A DNA stretch of 64,000 nucleotides from Amia ocellicauda. Taxonomy: Eukaryota; Chordata; Actinopteri; Amiiformes; Amiidae. Below the pieces are notes generated by a model, which was given only the letters and a program-made list of their open reading frames with translations, was not told where the DNA came from and ran no database searches. This document shows, one piece after another, positions 29,101-40,389 of this stretch (its first letter is position 1; every line of letters starts with the position of its first letter). Where the stretch lies: assembly GCF_036373705.1 (NCBI RefSeq), contig NC_089867.1, positions 3,750,501 through 3,814,500 on the forward strand, given 5' to 3'. The position numbers and the translations under genes are program-made.

Positions 29101-31142
29101 TGCCCGTTGGTGTTTTGCTGCTGAAAAAGGAATCCAACTTGCTTAGCTGTAAGCGGAGAGTGTAAATGTGACAGTCGTCTACTCTGAGCCAAACTAGATG
29201 TAATAGGGTATTTAACTGATAAAGAGTTTCACTGTAAGTTGACTCTAAACTGGCTTTATTCCCATCGGTAAGAATAACCGCAGCTGAAGAGTCGGTACTG
29301 TGATGGAACTTTGCTTTGGATCAAATGTTTTCCACAGCTGAGTTGTGTGTCTAAAAGCTGTGGCCTAACCAGACCTGGGTTAAGTGGGACTGCTTCTCCA
29401 TTTCTCGAGAATGCTGTGAGCTCCCCAGCATCCATCTCATTTTGAGAAAACCTTGATCAGAATTTGTTAAAAATAACCTTGTTCTCAAAATGGCATTGCT
29501 AAAACAGTCGTTTTAAAAATTAATACAAATATCTAACTTTAATTGGCATTGAAACACCAGTGCTAATTTGTATCTTGTCCCTAATTTTAAATTGGTTGTC
29601 TTTGCTGGCCTGCCTGACATTTTATCATACTCTACACCCAATCATGCATAAGAAAGACAGATGTTGAATCTGAAAGACGAATCCTTCTCTCAAAGCAATT
29701 TCAAGGGTAAAATGTATACTTTCTAAAGGAAAGAGCAATTTTAATAGCATAAAACTGGCTCAATGACTTTGTGGATTACACACACACACACTTCTCTCTG
29801 AGGGTAGGGTCACATTATGACATTATCAACACTGGTGTACAAATATGGTTTTCAAAAATGTCTACTTTAAACGGTGACAATTAAGGTGTTATTTGCGGCT
29901 TAAAATATCCATTCCTTACACTTTCAGTTCTTGATAACATTGATATTTTCTCAGCTAGTACAATACTGTTCTCTATTCTTTTTTTTTTATCTTTGTGTTT
30001 TTGACTTTGTGCATCAATGTTAATGTGCTTTTATATTGCTTTAGTGCCATTTAGAAGAAGTTAAGCAATATTAGAGTGATACTTTGACATGTTTTTGATG
30101 TTTTAGTTAATATGTGACTATAATGATGGACACTCTCAATATTGATCCAAAGGTTGACTGTCATTTATGCCAGGTTGAAATTTTCCCTTGACTCATTTTA
30201 TTGTCTCTATTTGAACTGATAGTTAACTTCATACTCGATATTTCAACACTAAATAGCTAAGTAAAGTGAGAAATAAAAATCTAAAAATATTTTAGGGGGA
30301 CATGCATGGAATTGTGATATTGACCTTTCTTAGTCAGTAAAAGAAAACCACACAGTAAACCAGTCTACAAAGCAGATTTTCATCCACCAACTGTGTGGTG
30401 CCTCTAATGAGATATTCTAGTTATCTTTAACACCTTATAGTTTAAAGACTTGGGAATGATGAGAGAGAAGTGATCAAATTAAATCGGCACTCTTGAGTTG
30501 GCCATTACTGCGCAGATTGATCAGTGTGGGAGTGATGTGCAGTATTCCTGGCCTACTTAAGTCCGACAACAGTCTATTTGAATAACCTGGCTTCCAACCC
30601 ATTGACCAACTTGCTCAGTTGATTTTAACAAATTTGAGAAGATCATTTGGACACCTGAAGGATTCCAGGACTGAAATTGGCTACCAGTACTAAAATTGAA
30701 CTAGATTGTGACTAACCTCAACATGAACATTACATAACAGAACTGTTGTTGCTCTGTGAAAATGAGAACCAATATATAAACACAGGAGTTGAATTGTGGT
30801 GGGAAACTGTTTGTCTTGTTAAATGTTCAGCATATGACTATTTGTAAGTGTAGGTGAGTGTTGTTCTTGGTATCCAATAGCAGTTTTTCTATTTTCTGTT
30901 TCAGATAGTTAGTTTATTAAAAAAAAAAGAGAGAGAGAGAACCTACACAGTGAGAGTCATGAACACACCAACTTTCTTTACGATTTTATTAATTACTGAC
31001 CTCAAGCCTTTCATACGTGCCCTTCTAATCTAAACATATTTCTTTTTTTTCTAGGGAAACTAATGTTCGCAAGCACAGCAAGCCTGACTCCGTTCCTATT
31101 GTACCAGAGAAAAAGAAGCATGTTGTGGCTGTTGTGGAATAA
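11189..31142 (+). CDS. DCAF13: DDB1- and CUL4-associated factor 13 (Sof1-like WD-repeat protein)
   Basis: Eleven coding exons: 11189-11258, 11754-11953, 12354-12461, 12962-13051, 13529-13684, 16183-16260, 16428-16510, 17328-17492, 19042-19177, 27919-28082 and 31055-31142. All have GT/AG borders, phases agree, and the sum is 1338 nt (445 codons plus TAA), the same length as human DCAF13. The protein starts [18 protein letters not shown] repeats run from about residue 60 to 355 (for example [60 protein letters not shown]). The last 83 residues are the basic Sof1 domain ([18 protein letters not shown], ending [10 protein letters not shown]). Known roles: U3 snoRNP/small-subunit processome assembly for 18S rRNA in the nucleolus, and a substrate adaptor of CUL4-DDB1. 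Introns 5 (2.5 kb) and 9 (8.7 kb) are swollen by transposons. The gene shares a promoter with SLC25A32. Confidence 0.97.
12009..12033. repeat. A25 homopolymer in DCAF13 intron 2
   Basis: An uninterrupted run of 25 A. It could be the tail of an old retroposed insertion, but no body is recognisable upstream; the exon 2 donor is only 55 bp away. Confidence 0.9.
14461..16083 (-). mobile_element. Tc1-like DNA transposon in DCAF13 intron 5, antisense to the gene
   Basis: A 1623 bp element between TA duplications (14459-14460 and 16084-16085). The terminal inverted repeats are about 210 bp and begin CAGTGCATCCAGAAAGTATT. The motif AAGTATTCACAGC recurs near the inner edge of each repeat (around 14658 on the left), the IR/DR layout. 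This is a different family from the elements at 3.4 and 56.2 kb. It accounts for most of the 2.5 kb intron. Confidence 0.95.
14676..15685 (-). pseudogene. Tc1 transposase pseudogene in DCAF13 intron 5
   Basis: On the minus strand the frame opens with [20 protein letters not shown] at 15685 and shows the helix-turn-helix, WSD, the [11 protein letters not shown] block and [11 protein letters not shown]. It is broken several ways. There is an in-frame TAG at 15553-15551 (codon 45). TAA at 15229-15227 falls directly after the first catalytic Asp, where family members have GAG. The second catalytic Asp is Asn (QQNNDPKH). A small deletion after RRSPSNL shifts the C-terminus out of frame. The end (KY, stop) is at 14676. 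An old, dead copy. Confidence 0.92.
16852..16933. mobile_element. 82 bp TA-flanked MITE in DCAF13 intron 7
   Basis: Ends CAGCTCTGGGAAAAAAAATT and its near-complement (AATTTTTTCCAAAGCTG) are separated by only about 40 bases and include the complementary pair GAGACCACT / GTGGTCTC. TA duplications lie at 16850-16851 and 16934-16935. The structure is two terminal inverted repeats almost back to back, as in short deletion derivatives of Tc1/mariner elements. A similar end occurs at 33569. Confidence 0.8.
18440..18760. promoter_or_regulatory. Candidate conserved non-coding element in DCAF13 intron 8
   Basis: A stretch free of simple repeats, rich in TAAT/ATTA-type homeodomain cores and with a balanced, non-repetitive composition unlike the surrounding intron. 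No coding or transposon features. Function is inference; only a cross-species alignment can show conservation. Confidence 0.2.
20519..21741 (+). mobile_element. Tc1/mariner-type transposon in DCAF13 intron 9
   Basis: A 1223 bp element with TA duplications (20517-20518, 21742-21743) and short terminal inverted repeats starting CACTCACCTAAAGGATTATT, quite unlike the long IR/DR ends of the other two families here. It inserted in the same orientation as DCAF13. The single transposase frame fills most of the element. Confidence 0.94.
20667..21709 (+). pseudogene. Tc1/mariner transposase with a single frameshift
   Basis: The N-terminal part ([20 protein letters not shown], helix-turn-helix) and the rest of the protein (from [16 protein letters not shown] to KGGQTQY, 274 residues) lie in two overlapping frames. 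The break is at a run of five G (20844-20848), consistent with one extra G. The catalytic residues are [13 protein letters not shown] and [11 protein letters not shown], with 36 residues between the second and third acids. The third is Asp here; relatives usually have Glu, so this copy may carry an E-to-D change (GAG to GAC). Apart from this the frame is open, so the copy is fairly young. Family inference: DD36E-type (Incomer-like). Confidence 0.9.
22070..22330. promoter_or_regulatory. Candidate conserved non-coding element in DCAF13 intron 9
   Basis: Non-repetitive sequence of higher GC than its surroundings, with no coding potential on either strand and no transposon ends. Listed as a possible enhancer only because it stands out in texture. 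Confidence 0.15.
23379..24404 (+). mobile_element. hAT transposon remnant with BED zinc-finger fragment
   Basis: A 1026 bp insertion flanked by a perfect 8-bp target duplication GTTCGAGG (23371-23378 and 24405-24412), the hallmark of hAT elements. The ends are TAGGGGTGGGCAAT and, on the other side, TAGGGGTGGACGAT, continuing into imperfect inverted repeats rich in ATCGTGATC. Only the 5' end of a transposase remains inside, so this is an internally deleted copy. It lies in DCAF13 intron 9. Confidence 0.92.
23618..23885 (+). pseudogene. BED zinc-finger fragment of a hAT transposase (ZBED-like)
   Basis: From ATG at 23618 the frame reads [15 protein letters not shown] and stops. A shifted frame continues [28 protein letters not shown], the first Cys pair and first His of a BED finger. 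The second His and following residues (RKHPNE) are visible only after another frameshift near 23780. The dimerisation and catalytic regions of a hAT transposase are absent. Non-functional. Confidence 0.85.
25030..25640. promoter_or_regulatory. Candidate conserved non-coding element(s), DCAF13 intron 9
   Basis: About 600 bp of complex, non-repetitive sequence, apart from one A-run at about 25409-25425, dense in TAATTA/ATTA and similar cores, without stop-free frames of note. The texture resembles developmental enhancers. Its distance to RIMS2 is about 16 kb. Purely an inference from composition. Confidence 0.25.
28265..28330 (+). mobile_element. Possible tRNA-derived SINE fragment
   Basis: A recognisable Pol III B box (GTGGTTCAAATC) preceded by GCTGTATAATTCAGGGATCT, the pattern seen in tRNA-derived SINE heads. 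No intact A box and no clear body or tail. Lies in DCAF13 intron 10. Confidence 0.35.
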
Positions 31143-31325
31143 TTGTGGATGGATTGACGTGCCGAAATGGTGCCTGGCTCTGTGCATTCCTACCAAGGAC
31201 TGATCAATTCCGTCTATGTGCTCAAAAGACTCAACCCCAAATTCAACCCCTGTCAATCTTACAGGATATAGTTGAAAGTATTTACTTTTGTTAATAACTT
31301 GTTCAGATTTTGTGAACTTTGATAA

Positions 31326-31331
31326 AATAAA
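31326..31331 (+). terminator. DCAF13: Poly(A) signal of DCAF13
   Basis: Canonical AATAAA 184 bases past the stop, in a short AT-rich 3' UTR. It fits a compact housekeeping transcript. Confidence 0.75.
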
Positions 31332-31415
31332 GTGATGTCCATATCCAGTATTTATATGTGGTCTTATTGAAATGTTTGAAAGTTGTCTTCTGCCTTAGGT
31401 CTTACACTTCCTTTA

Positions 31416-32595
31416 CAGGGGTGGTTCTACAGGTGTGGCCCAGGGTAGCTATGGCCACCCCTGGAAAGTGCGTGGCCACCCCATATTTTATCACTAAAAC
31501 TGTAAAAAAATATATTAGTTGTAGTTGTGTTAATTTATGTCCTATCTCAGGTCTCAAACATTAATTATAAATATATAATTGTACGGTACAATATTTACCT
31601 GCCTCTGCCTTGCCTTGTCCTGACTGCTTGTCTTGGCTTTCATCCAGTGCGTCACTGCAGCGGTGCCCCTGACGACGTGAGAGCGTGGTTGCCATGATCG
31701 GGTAGTTTTGGTAAATGTGGGGCTATTTTATAGAAGCAAATATATTCACTCAGGTTGAAATAGACTTAATAGACCTGGCAACCCACCTCTGTAAAGTGAA
31801 CCATACATGATAGACACGAGAGACAAATCAGACCGCATCCAACCCAAAGAGATCTACTAATATAATCTCTTCTTCAAGTAAGAAATAAACTTTGCTAACT
31901 AAATTAAATGTTAAGGATTTAGTTTGTTGACTATATCTGCTTGATAAAATAAATATCGAATCATTTCACTGGACTTGCAGCTGTCACCAGACAGATGGCT
32001 AGCTAATAAGGATTCAAAACTAAACGTTGTGGGTATTGCATGCCAGCCCAGTCTTTGCTTGGCAGCTAGATAGCTACTTTAGTTAGCTAGCTATTACAAA
32101 ATGAGAAACAATAGTTTTGATATACAATCAAGTGTGGAATTGCTGAGTGAGTGAATTCCACTCAATGGAAAATTGCTAAAAGTAACATTCAGTGATTTTT
32201 TTTTTTTTTTTTTGGTATTTCAAATGAAGACATGTCGGTAGATAAGCATTTATTTTGTTTTTTTCTCGTTTAAAACTTTTGAACAAATAATCTAGCTTCT
32301 GATCTTGTTTTAAAAAAAGCAATGCTGCTCTGGAATGTCATTCATGAGCACATCAGATATTGTAAATCGTGTTATTCACATGTGAAAATGCAATGCCTCC
32401 ATTTGTTTATATGTGATGACTCTGCCTGCATGTTAAAATGGCTCAATGCTGCCTTAAGTAGAAGTAGTAATGGTAATAGTAGTAATGCCATTTTCACAAG
32501 GGAACTATCCAATCTATCCAAAACAATTTGCCACCCCACAAGAAATCTTTGTGCCATCCTGGCCCCCCACTTGGAAAATTCTGGACACACCCCTG
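31416..32595. mobile_element. hAT-like non-autonomous element
   Basis: Ends CAGGGGTGGTTCTACAGG and, reverse-complemented from the right, CAGGGGTGTGTCCAGAATTT share the CAGGGGTG tip typical of hAT elements. Inner sub-terminal GGCCACCCC-like motifs appear near both ends. The flanking 8-mers TTCCTTTA and TTACTTTG agree at 6 of 8 positions, consistent with a decayed target duplication. No transposase remains in 1180 bp; a 137-residue frame inside shows no hAT motif. Confidence 0.6.
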
Positions 32596-33568
32596 TTACT
32601 TTGGTATCTTTTGATCCTGGACTCTTCTCAAAAATAGATGGTTACATTTTGTTAATCTTACTAGAACATTTGTTATGGTTATTAGATGCTAAATTATTGC
32701 CAAATACGGGTAAGTGGTGTAATTTAGGCTTGTGATTATTCTGCTTATGATTTTCTATTCGTTCCCGAGTAAATTTTTTGTTAAAAAATATGTTTCTCTT
32801 TCTCAGGTAGGTGACCAAAATCACAGTATATACACTAGTGACATCAAGTTTTTCAGTAAATCCAACTTTAAATGAAAATGTTTCTTTAGGGGTGGACAGT
32901 GTATTTGCCAAGCAGATAAATACAATGACTATTAAACAAACATCTCAGTACTTGGATTCTTCAGCAAGTCTGCCAAGTGAAGTTAAAAAAAACAACAACA
33001 TAAAAAGCATATGTTTAAAAAGCATGCCACACATTCTCTGGATACAAATGTCAAGTGCTTCTTTACAGTTAGTTCTAATATTAGGCAGAAACACTCGAGG
33101 CAGAGCTCTCTAGTTGTGTATTCAGTTCTTCACTGAGCATCATGGGAGCAAGGATTCTGCAGCACAGGGAACATCTCCAACTGTGAATTTTGCAAACCTC
33201 TTTCTTGGCTTGGAAAACATGGGAACAATCACTCTTAGAGGGATATGTGCCAGAAACCACGAAGACACTTGTAAATAATAGATAGACCTCAAACAGCAGA
33301 GTAATGATTTAAACAGATATTACCTGTGGAAGCTGATAAATATCCAGTGTACTGGATTTTGAACCAAGTGGATTTTTTTTTCTTCGCCCTCCTGAAGACA
33401 AGCAACCAATACACTGTCAAAACCAAAGAGAGAAGGAACAAGAGCACTTCCCTTTGGTTTTCAGTTTTGATATATACATATATTGATATGTCGTTCGTCC
33501 TTTATATCATTTACTGTTGCCTAAAATGGATGTTTTTGATTTTTTCAAAATGTATTGATAATTATACA

Positions 33569-33599
33569 CAGCTCAGGATCAAATTAAGAGACCACTCCA
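33569..33599 (+). mobile_element. Isolated Tc1/mariner-type terminal repeat
   Basis: CAGCTCAGGATCAAATTAAG followed by AGACCACTC matches the ends of the 82 bp MITE at 16852 after allowing for a few changes, in a TA-rich context. The opposite end is not evident; a T23 run (33618-33640) follows. Confidence 0.45.
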
Positions 33600-35109
33600 A
33601 GTTCAGTTCATTTGTGATTTTTTTTTTTTTTTTTTTTTTTCAATGAGGTGCAAAAAAATTGAGAGGTAGGATAATTATAAGATGTAATAGCATAGCATTT
33701 AATCATTTGTTTTATACTTTCAAGTCTTATGATCAATCATTCAGTGTTGAGGAGGCTCAGCCAGCCTCTAATAGTCTGAGACACGTATCTCCTGGAGTAA
33801 CCTGGTGTGAAAGGGTTTTGTCTCACAAGTTACATGTTAGTTACATTTGGCTATTCGATCTTTGTTTGGATTTGGTTAATGTCAAGTGATTGCAAATATG
33901 GAGATGGGTAAATTTCTATCTGGGACAAATGCTTCTTGTCTAGTCAGACTGTGGGATTGTATCTTATCTTACACCCATTTTTATTAAACTTCCCTGCATG
34001 TTAATGGGTCATACTGTGGGAGTTTCTTCTTTGTAAAAGCCCCAGTGTTTTAGTGAAATATATAGGGGGAAACAAACTACTGAAACAGTCTATGCTAGCC
34101 CAAGCTGCCGGTATTAATATTATGTGATTTTCTCAAAAAACAGTGTCATATTCAAACCATTAGCTTACTATATCACCTTTAGATTAGCCTTCCCAGTTCT
34201 CACCATGCTGAACAAAGAGACCCCTTAAGTAGCTCATCCTTCTGTGAGATTATTCACATTAGTGCAATATGAATATTAATTGGGAAATACCATGATTTTT
34301 ACTTGGATAGCTGCCGGATGAAAGGAGTGCTATGCTTGCAATATTTCTGGATGTCTCAATACTAACTGTATTTTATATTATTTCAGTGGATCTTCTCACA
34401 TTTACTAGTGTGGATTTTTAGCCTTCCTCGAAACATATTGAGTGCTGAGGTTTTAGGCTCCTTCACATGACTTCATTTCATTGATCTAAAAGGCATGACA
34501 CCGACTGTTAACTGACTATGGTATTGTCAATTAATTGTACATTTCCTTTCAACAAAGGAGATAATGGTTTTATACCCAGACATTGATGATGTCTTCTTTT
34601 CAGTATCTATGCACACACAATAGTCCAGATTTTGGGGTTAGCACTAATTTCAGTACTAGTAGTAGATGACCATTTGGATGTGTTAATTAGTCCATCTTCA
34701 ATTATTTTCCCTTCTTCTTTCTTGGCCTATATTGTGAATTTCCCTTTTTTTATCCACTGTGGTCTGTCTTTACACCATTAAGTAAAACTTTTACTTTTAA
34801 TGTCTCTCTCAGAATACCTTTTTGAATGTATTTTGACGGTGATTATGGCTAGTCTATAATTATATTTCATATTCTTCTTTAGAGCCATACAAACTAACAC
34901 AATAATTAAATGTATTCTATCTGTGTGAAGTAATACGTCATCCAATTGGTAGTTGACCAAGCCCTCACCATTAGTACTTTCAGAGGCTCGTTGAAAATAT
35001 AAAAAATATAAAAACTGACCTCATAGCACACCTATCCCATTACATTTAGTGATATAATAGGCAACATATAAACGTTTATTAAGACTGAAAAACTAAACCT
35101 AAGGCACCC

Positions 35110-35630
35110 TGAAGATCTAAATTGTATATTTCTAGAACTAAATTTAATATGTCTAGATACATTTCACATTCCTAGAGTTTTAAAGCTGACTCTGTTTCTC
35201 TGTTTCTCTTTGGACCTGGTTAAAGCTGACACATCCTCCCTCAAACAGTATAGATTATTTCTCTCATTTCAAATATAGATATCTTATCTCTAAGGCTCTG
35301 TATTCTGTTGTTTCACTACATCTTGTTGTTTAACAAAACTTGCTGTGTTGGCATCCTTGACCAAGAGGTTATTCATTCATAAAGTCTATGTAGTAAGTAA
35401 TTTGTCTCTTGCTAATTAGTTACAATTTGCTTAGTAAGCTTGTTTACACCAATCAAGAAGGAAAGAACTATCTTCTCTGCCTTGAACACAACCCATAAAA
35501 TACCAAATGTAACTTAGAATTGTTGAGACTGTCTGAGGAAACTTCTCAGGTCAGGATCCCCTGCAGCTGCGGGAATAAAGAATCAACCTTCTACCACACA
35601 AGAGTGTCTTGTTATTTCTACAACTCTTCA
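35110..35630 (+). mobile_element. Solo LTR of an LTR retrotransposon or endogenous retrovirus
   Basis: A 521 bp unit starting TGAAGA and ending TCTTCA (perfect 6-bp terminal inverted repeat, TG...CA), flanked by an identical 5-bp duplication CACCC (35105-35109 and 35631-35635). Inside, a TATA-like CATAAAATA (around 35494) precedes an AATAAA (35574-35579), giving the expected U3-R-U5 order on the plus strand. No internal gag/pol or second LTR is near, so it is the product of LTR-LTR recombination. The family is not identified. Confidence 0.75.
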
Positions 35631-37672
35631 CACCCCTACTGAATTTGTTTCAAAACTGTGAAAACATACAATAAATGACGTGTGTTCTACATATACGTTT
35701 CTGATAGCCAATCGGAAGACGTTTGTGAACTACACAAATTGCGGTGAGCTAATACACAGACGTAGGTTAATATTATTATCACTTGCTGTTGTTGTTGTTG
35801 TTGTGTAAAAGCTTCTAAACCAAATTAACTAAGACGACAGATATGTGTTCGTGGAGACAGAAAGTCACAAAGGATGCCAGTTGTTGGACTCTATCCTGGA
35901 AGTTGATAGGAGAAAATATGACATTAGATTTACATGGGAGATAATATGAAGTCCAAAGCAAGCACTTCTGTCTGTCGGCTAAGATGCTATACTGCTTTTG
36001 CGCTGTCCAGCACTTCAGGACACCGCAAACAAGTTCACATAGACAGATACAATTGTTTGTATGATTTTAAAAAGTGATCATAGTAATATCCAGTTTACTG
36101 TAACATTAGTTTTTGACAGAGATCTGTAAGTACGTGTATTGATTTCACTCTTGCTTGTTTTGGACGTCACAGTTTTGTATTTGATGAGGTTACTACGGGT
36201 GAGTAAGCCTGATGAACGGATGTATGAACTAGATGAATGAAACAAAACTAAAAATAGCGTTTAATACTTCAACTCTATCAATAATCTATGCATCTTTAAA
36301 CGAACCGTACATATAGCACAAGTAGCAAATACTTTCTATAAATTATATGCATGATTATACTTGCATTTCCGACAATAAAGCAAAACTCAAAGCTTTAGCA
36401 AAAGCTTGTGACAAAGTTTTGGCTCTTCTGTGGAATAATTCAACATGAATAATGATAAAGCATACCTTAACAAGTATATTATTTCCCAAGTTTAACCATT
36501 TAAAACTAATATAGTTTTGGGCGTTTGGGTTTGGATTACATTCAAATTTATTTTAAATAATTCGTGTTTGGTATAAAACGAGAATAGACTTTTAATATAG
36601 TCTACTTCAAAAACAACAATACCCCTTCAAACAGACAAAGGTAAAGGTTTGCATAATAAGTACACACTTTATTTAATACGTATAGGGATGTTTAGTTCAA
36701 ATGATAGTTTACCACTTAAAATAATTATTGCAGGCATCTTCAAATAAAAGCTGTAGGTGTTAATTATTAAAATTACAAGGCTCGGTAATGCATTTTATCT
36801 TTATCTTTATAGTTCTGTTACATTGAGTAGGATCGATTTAAAGAACTTATTTCAGTAGAAACAAACTAATCAGTTCGTCTAATCGATTTATTTGTCTAGT
36901 TGGCTATTGACCAGGATACGAGACTTTAAACGTGATCTGTATTTTAACGTCTAAAACACAATCCATGTTTTTATGGACATGATTGTGTTTAATTTAACTC
37001 ACTGTTGAAATGTGTTAGAATTTTACAAATTTGTCTTTGTTGATTATTATGTTTTACGTAGAAAACTCAATTACACCTTAGTCCTTAATATGTATAATTA
37101 AAAGGCAAACAAATCAGCATTATCACAAAATAGGCTATATTACAAAAATCAAACACTGGAAAAAAATATTTTTAATTTTTCATGTTACCGATTTTTATAC
37201 TTATAATAAGGTGTTATTAAAATCCTAGTCTACCATATACATTTTGGAACAGCGATGCACAACAAAATAGTTATTATTGATTTAAGAATGACCTACTAAT
37301 AGAAAACATATTAGCGAGTTAAAGCTAAATAAGGTTTCTTATGCTTATAGCTCGCCCCTCGAAAGACACTGGCACTTATAATTTGTAAAATAGTTTATGT
37401 AAAGCAAAAACAAACCAGAAACGTTCATTTAAAGTTGTGTTTGTTGTTTTCTTACATCAGCATAACGTTGTATTCCCTGTGATTAAGTGTAATTAACTTC
37501 GTGGTTGGCTTTGTTTCCTTTGTATGTACATCATGAATGTGGGTTCTGAATGGAATTTGTAATATTCGGGGAAAATTGCAAATGCGACAAGGAATTTGTA
37601 AAATTATATCAACAACAGCTCTAGCTAAAGTTTATAGTATAGAAAAAAAGTGCAAATGACCGTAAGATGATG

Positions 37673-37676
<4 letters not shown>

Positions 37677-37733
<57 letters not shown>
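37677..37733. repeat. (AT)n microsatellite
   Basis: About 28 uninterrupted AT units in the DCAF13-RIMS2 intergenic region. Confidence 0.97.
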
Positions 37734-37738
<5 letters not shown>

Positions 37739-39010
37739 AGTAGTAATAGTGGTTGTAACAATGCTGAATATTACTAGAAATAGGTGTTCCATATCCTTAA
37801 ATATTTAGATTATGTATATATATCGGCATGAAAAATGACGCTCATTCCAATCCCAGACAGTTATTACAACTAACTGCATCTTCATGTATTGCCCATACGC
37901 AGATACTTGAAAAATGTACGTTTACAAGATGATAAGGGATCACCAATTTCTCATTGGCCACATGCTAAATTAATTATTTACAAACCTGTAACCGATCTTA
38001 TAAAACCGTGTTGTGCATTAAAAAAGACACGCAGATTGGGTATCTGCATGCTTAGCATGGGAAAACGTACTGTTTATTTAAAATGCAGTATACAAAATCT
38101 GAAAAGCTAAAGCGTCTTTTGAATCTGTATAACAGTTTATAGATACATAGAGAGACAGAGAGAGAGAGAGGGAGGTTATATAATGTATATAGCCTACATA
38201 TCTACAGCAGTCTCCAAATGTATTCAGATCCTTGATGAAGTGTAACTAAAAGTTGATTTTGAAAGAAAATCCAGGTGTACTCAATTCATTTATCTTCAAA
38301 TAAATGAAAAAGTAATTCATTGTATTCCTTTTCATATATTCAATATTTCTGTCAAAAGTTACACTCAATTCTAAGTATTCAATCACAGTTATTCATACCC
38401 CTGTAATCTGCGTTTGCATTGAAAATATAGAGGAGATGCTTCAAGAGTTATAATCATTTAATCACCTGCCAGAAGACGATATTTGACACTCCTCCATGCA
38501 GAACCTCTCCTACACCACTAGGTCATGAGTCTGGTGAAGTCTGATAGCCAGTCAAAAGCCTCAAGTCTGTGCTCATCATTTTCAGACTTGGAGGGGTGCT
38601 TCTAGTCGTTATCAAGCTGGAAAGTCCATTTGTGACCAAGCCTGGGATTCTTGTCAGAGAGCGCTAGGTTTATTGGCTTCAATATCCTGGTATATTTTGA
38701 AATCCATTAATCCCTCTGTTCTAAGAAGGGCAATCAGGACTGGAAGAGGCAAGACAGCCCAAAATCCATCTGAAAGACAATACAAAACACATTTTGCTGG
38801 CACTGTACTGCTTTTCTCACCAAAATAACACCTTATTAATAACCACAGCCACTCTATACACTTTGCACACAACCTAAGGACCTTTCCCAGGTTGTTAAGT
38901 CTTTTCAAGTTCTTATTATTTCACAGATTTTTCTTTTGTTACACTTTCCTGTAAAGCTTATTCCTATAACATTTAAACACCTCTGCTTTCTTGTTCATAT
39001 CCCTTGCCTA

Positions 39011-39262
39011 CACTCTAAGAAGTAAAGGTTGGAGTTACCCTTAAAGGTTATTATTAGAATCTTTTACCACGGTTCTTTGCAAACAAGGATCTGTAAAAAA
39101 CCTTAAATCATCCACGATCATGATGGAAAAGGGTTCTTAAATGAGCCATTATGTTTATGACGGACCTTGCTGTTCTTAAACAAACCCTTTAATTAAAATA
39201 AACTCATGAAGAACCCAAAGGTTCTAAATAGAACCGCTAAAGAACCTTTACTTTTTAGAATG
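39011..39262. mobile_element. 252 bp MITE with TA duplications
   Basis: Ends CACTCTAAGAAGTAAAGGTT and, reverse-complemented on the right, CATTCTAAAAAGTAAAGGTT match at 17 of 20 positions. TA lies on both sides (39009-39010, 39263-39264). Inner GGTTCT/AGAACC motifs repeat in both orientations. This resembles a widespread fish MITE that carries AAAGGTTCTTT motifs. No coding capacity. Confidence 0.8.
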
Positions 39263-40389
39263 TATATCCCAGAGGTCACAAGGTCACTTCCTATGAGACT
39301 TTCTATACTTTCAGGGAAAGCAAAATTTGATCTGCATGTTTACATTTATAAAGCATTTAGAATTGGCCTCCACTAGAAAAACATTTGAAGAACAAACAAA
39401 TCATATTCTGTGATTTCAGGATTCAGACAAGTAAGCTACTTAAATATTATCTTGATGCTGGTGCACAAGTATACTGTCTATTCTCAGCATTTCTCCTCTC
39501 TGTGTAATGAATAAACATCATCCAAACCTTCATGTTACCACCTCAGTGTTTTATTATGGGCCCTCCACACCATTTTGAATGGCTCTTGTTTGTTTTTCTT
39601 CTCACAAACTGTACTATTGTCTTGGAGCTGAAAAATTCCATCATTGGTTCATTGGTTCATTTCTGGTTTCTCTATTGCTGGTTCATTACCCATTCTAAAT
39701 GTTTTTGATGGTTTCCTTGCCTTGAACTTACTGTATCTTTTTGAACTGCATCTCACCCCATCACCCTATCTCAGTATTTGTATATCATCATCACAGTTTC
39801 CTTTGATATAGAATTCTGGAGTTGAAATCAGCAGGAAGTTAAGTTGTTGTGGAGGTAGTGGAGGACCAATGTCTCTACATGCTCCCATGAGAGTGTACAG
39901 ATTAGCCAGTCATCTTGATAGTTTAAGACACAGACCGCTGACTCCACAAGGGTCCCAGAAAAGTCACCCTTATCACCAATTTCTAAAGAATGGGAAAATT
40001 AGTACATTATTGAGCATTTGTTTGTGTAAAGGAAGTCTCTGAGTGCTGCTGCTTTCAGTTGTCTAGTCCCAAATGGTCTACAAATGATTGAATTTACCAA
40101 AACAAACACCTACTTAATTGCAAGTCCCTATCAAGTGATTGAGTCTCTGGGATCAGGGTGTCTTCCCTAATTTGAGGTATAATAGTTTAATGTGAATACC
40201 CCAGGTAAAAGAAATGTATAATTAATCAGATTGTGCATGTTCATTTTTACAAGTATATTAAACCTTTTCACAAATTGTAGACAAGTAAGGATTTCTGCAA
40301 GCCCATCCCTATGTTGACCGTGTGTATTAAGTGCAGTAATTGCTTATATAGCCCTACATCACATACTAAATTGTTTGATCTGCATACTC

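Noticed and set aside
32322..32735. 137-residue frame overlapping the hAT-like element
   Set aside because: Spans the right boundary of the element and has no hAT dimerisation motif or other domain.
38200..38420. Possible ancient Tc1-type end (CAGTCTCCAAATGTATTCAG)
   Set aside because: Some resemblance to Tc1 tips and a vague inverted counterpart near 38390, but no TA-bounded pair or transposase could be shown.
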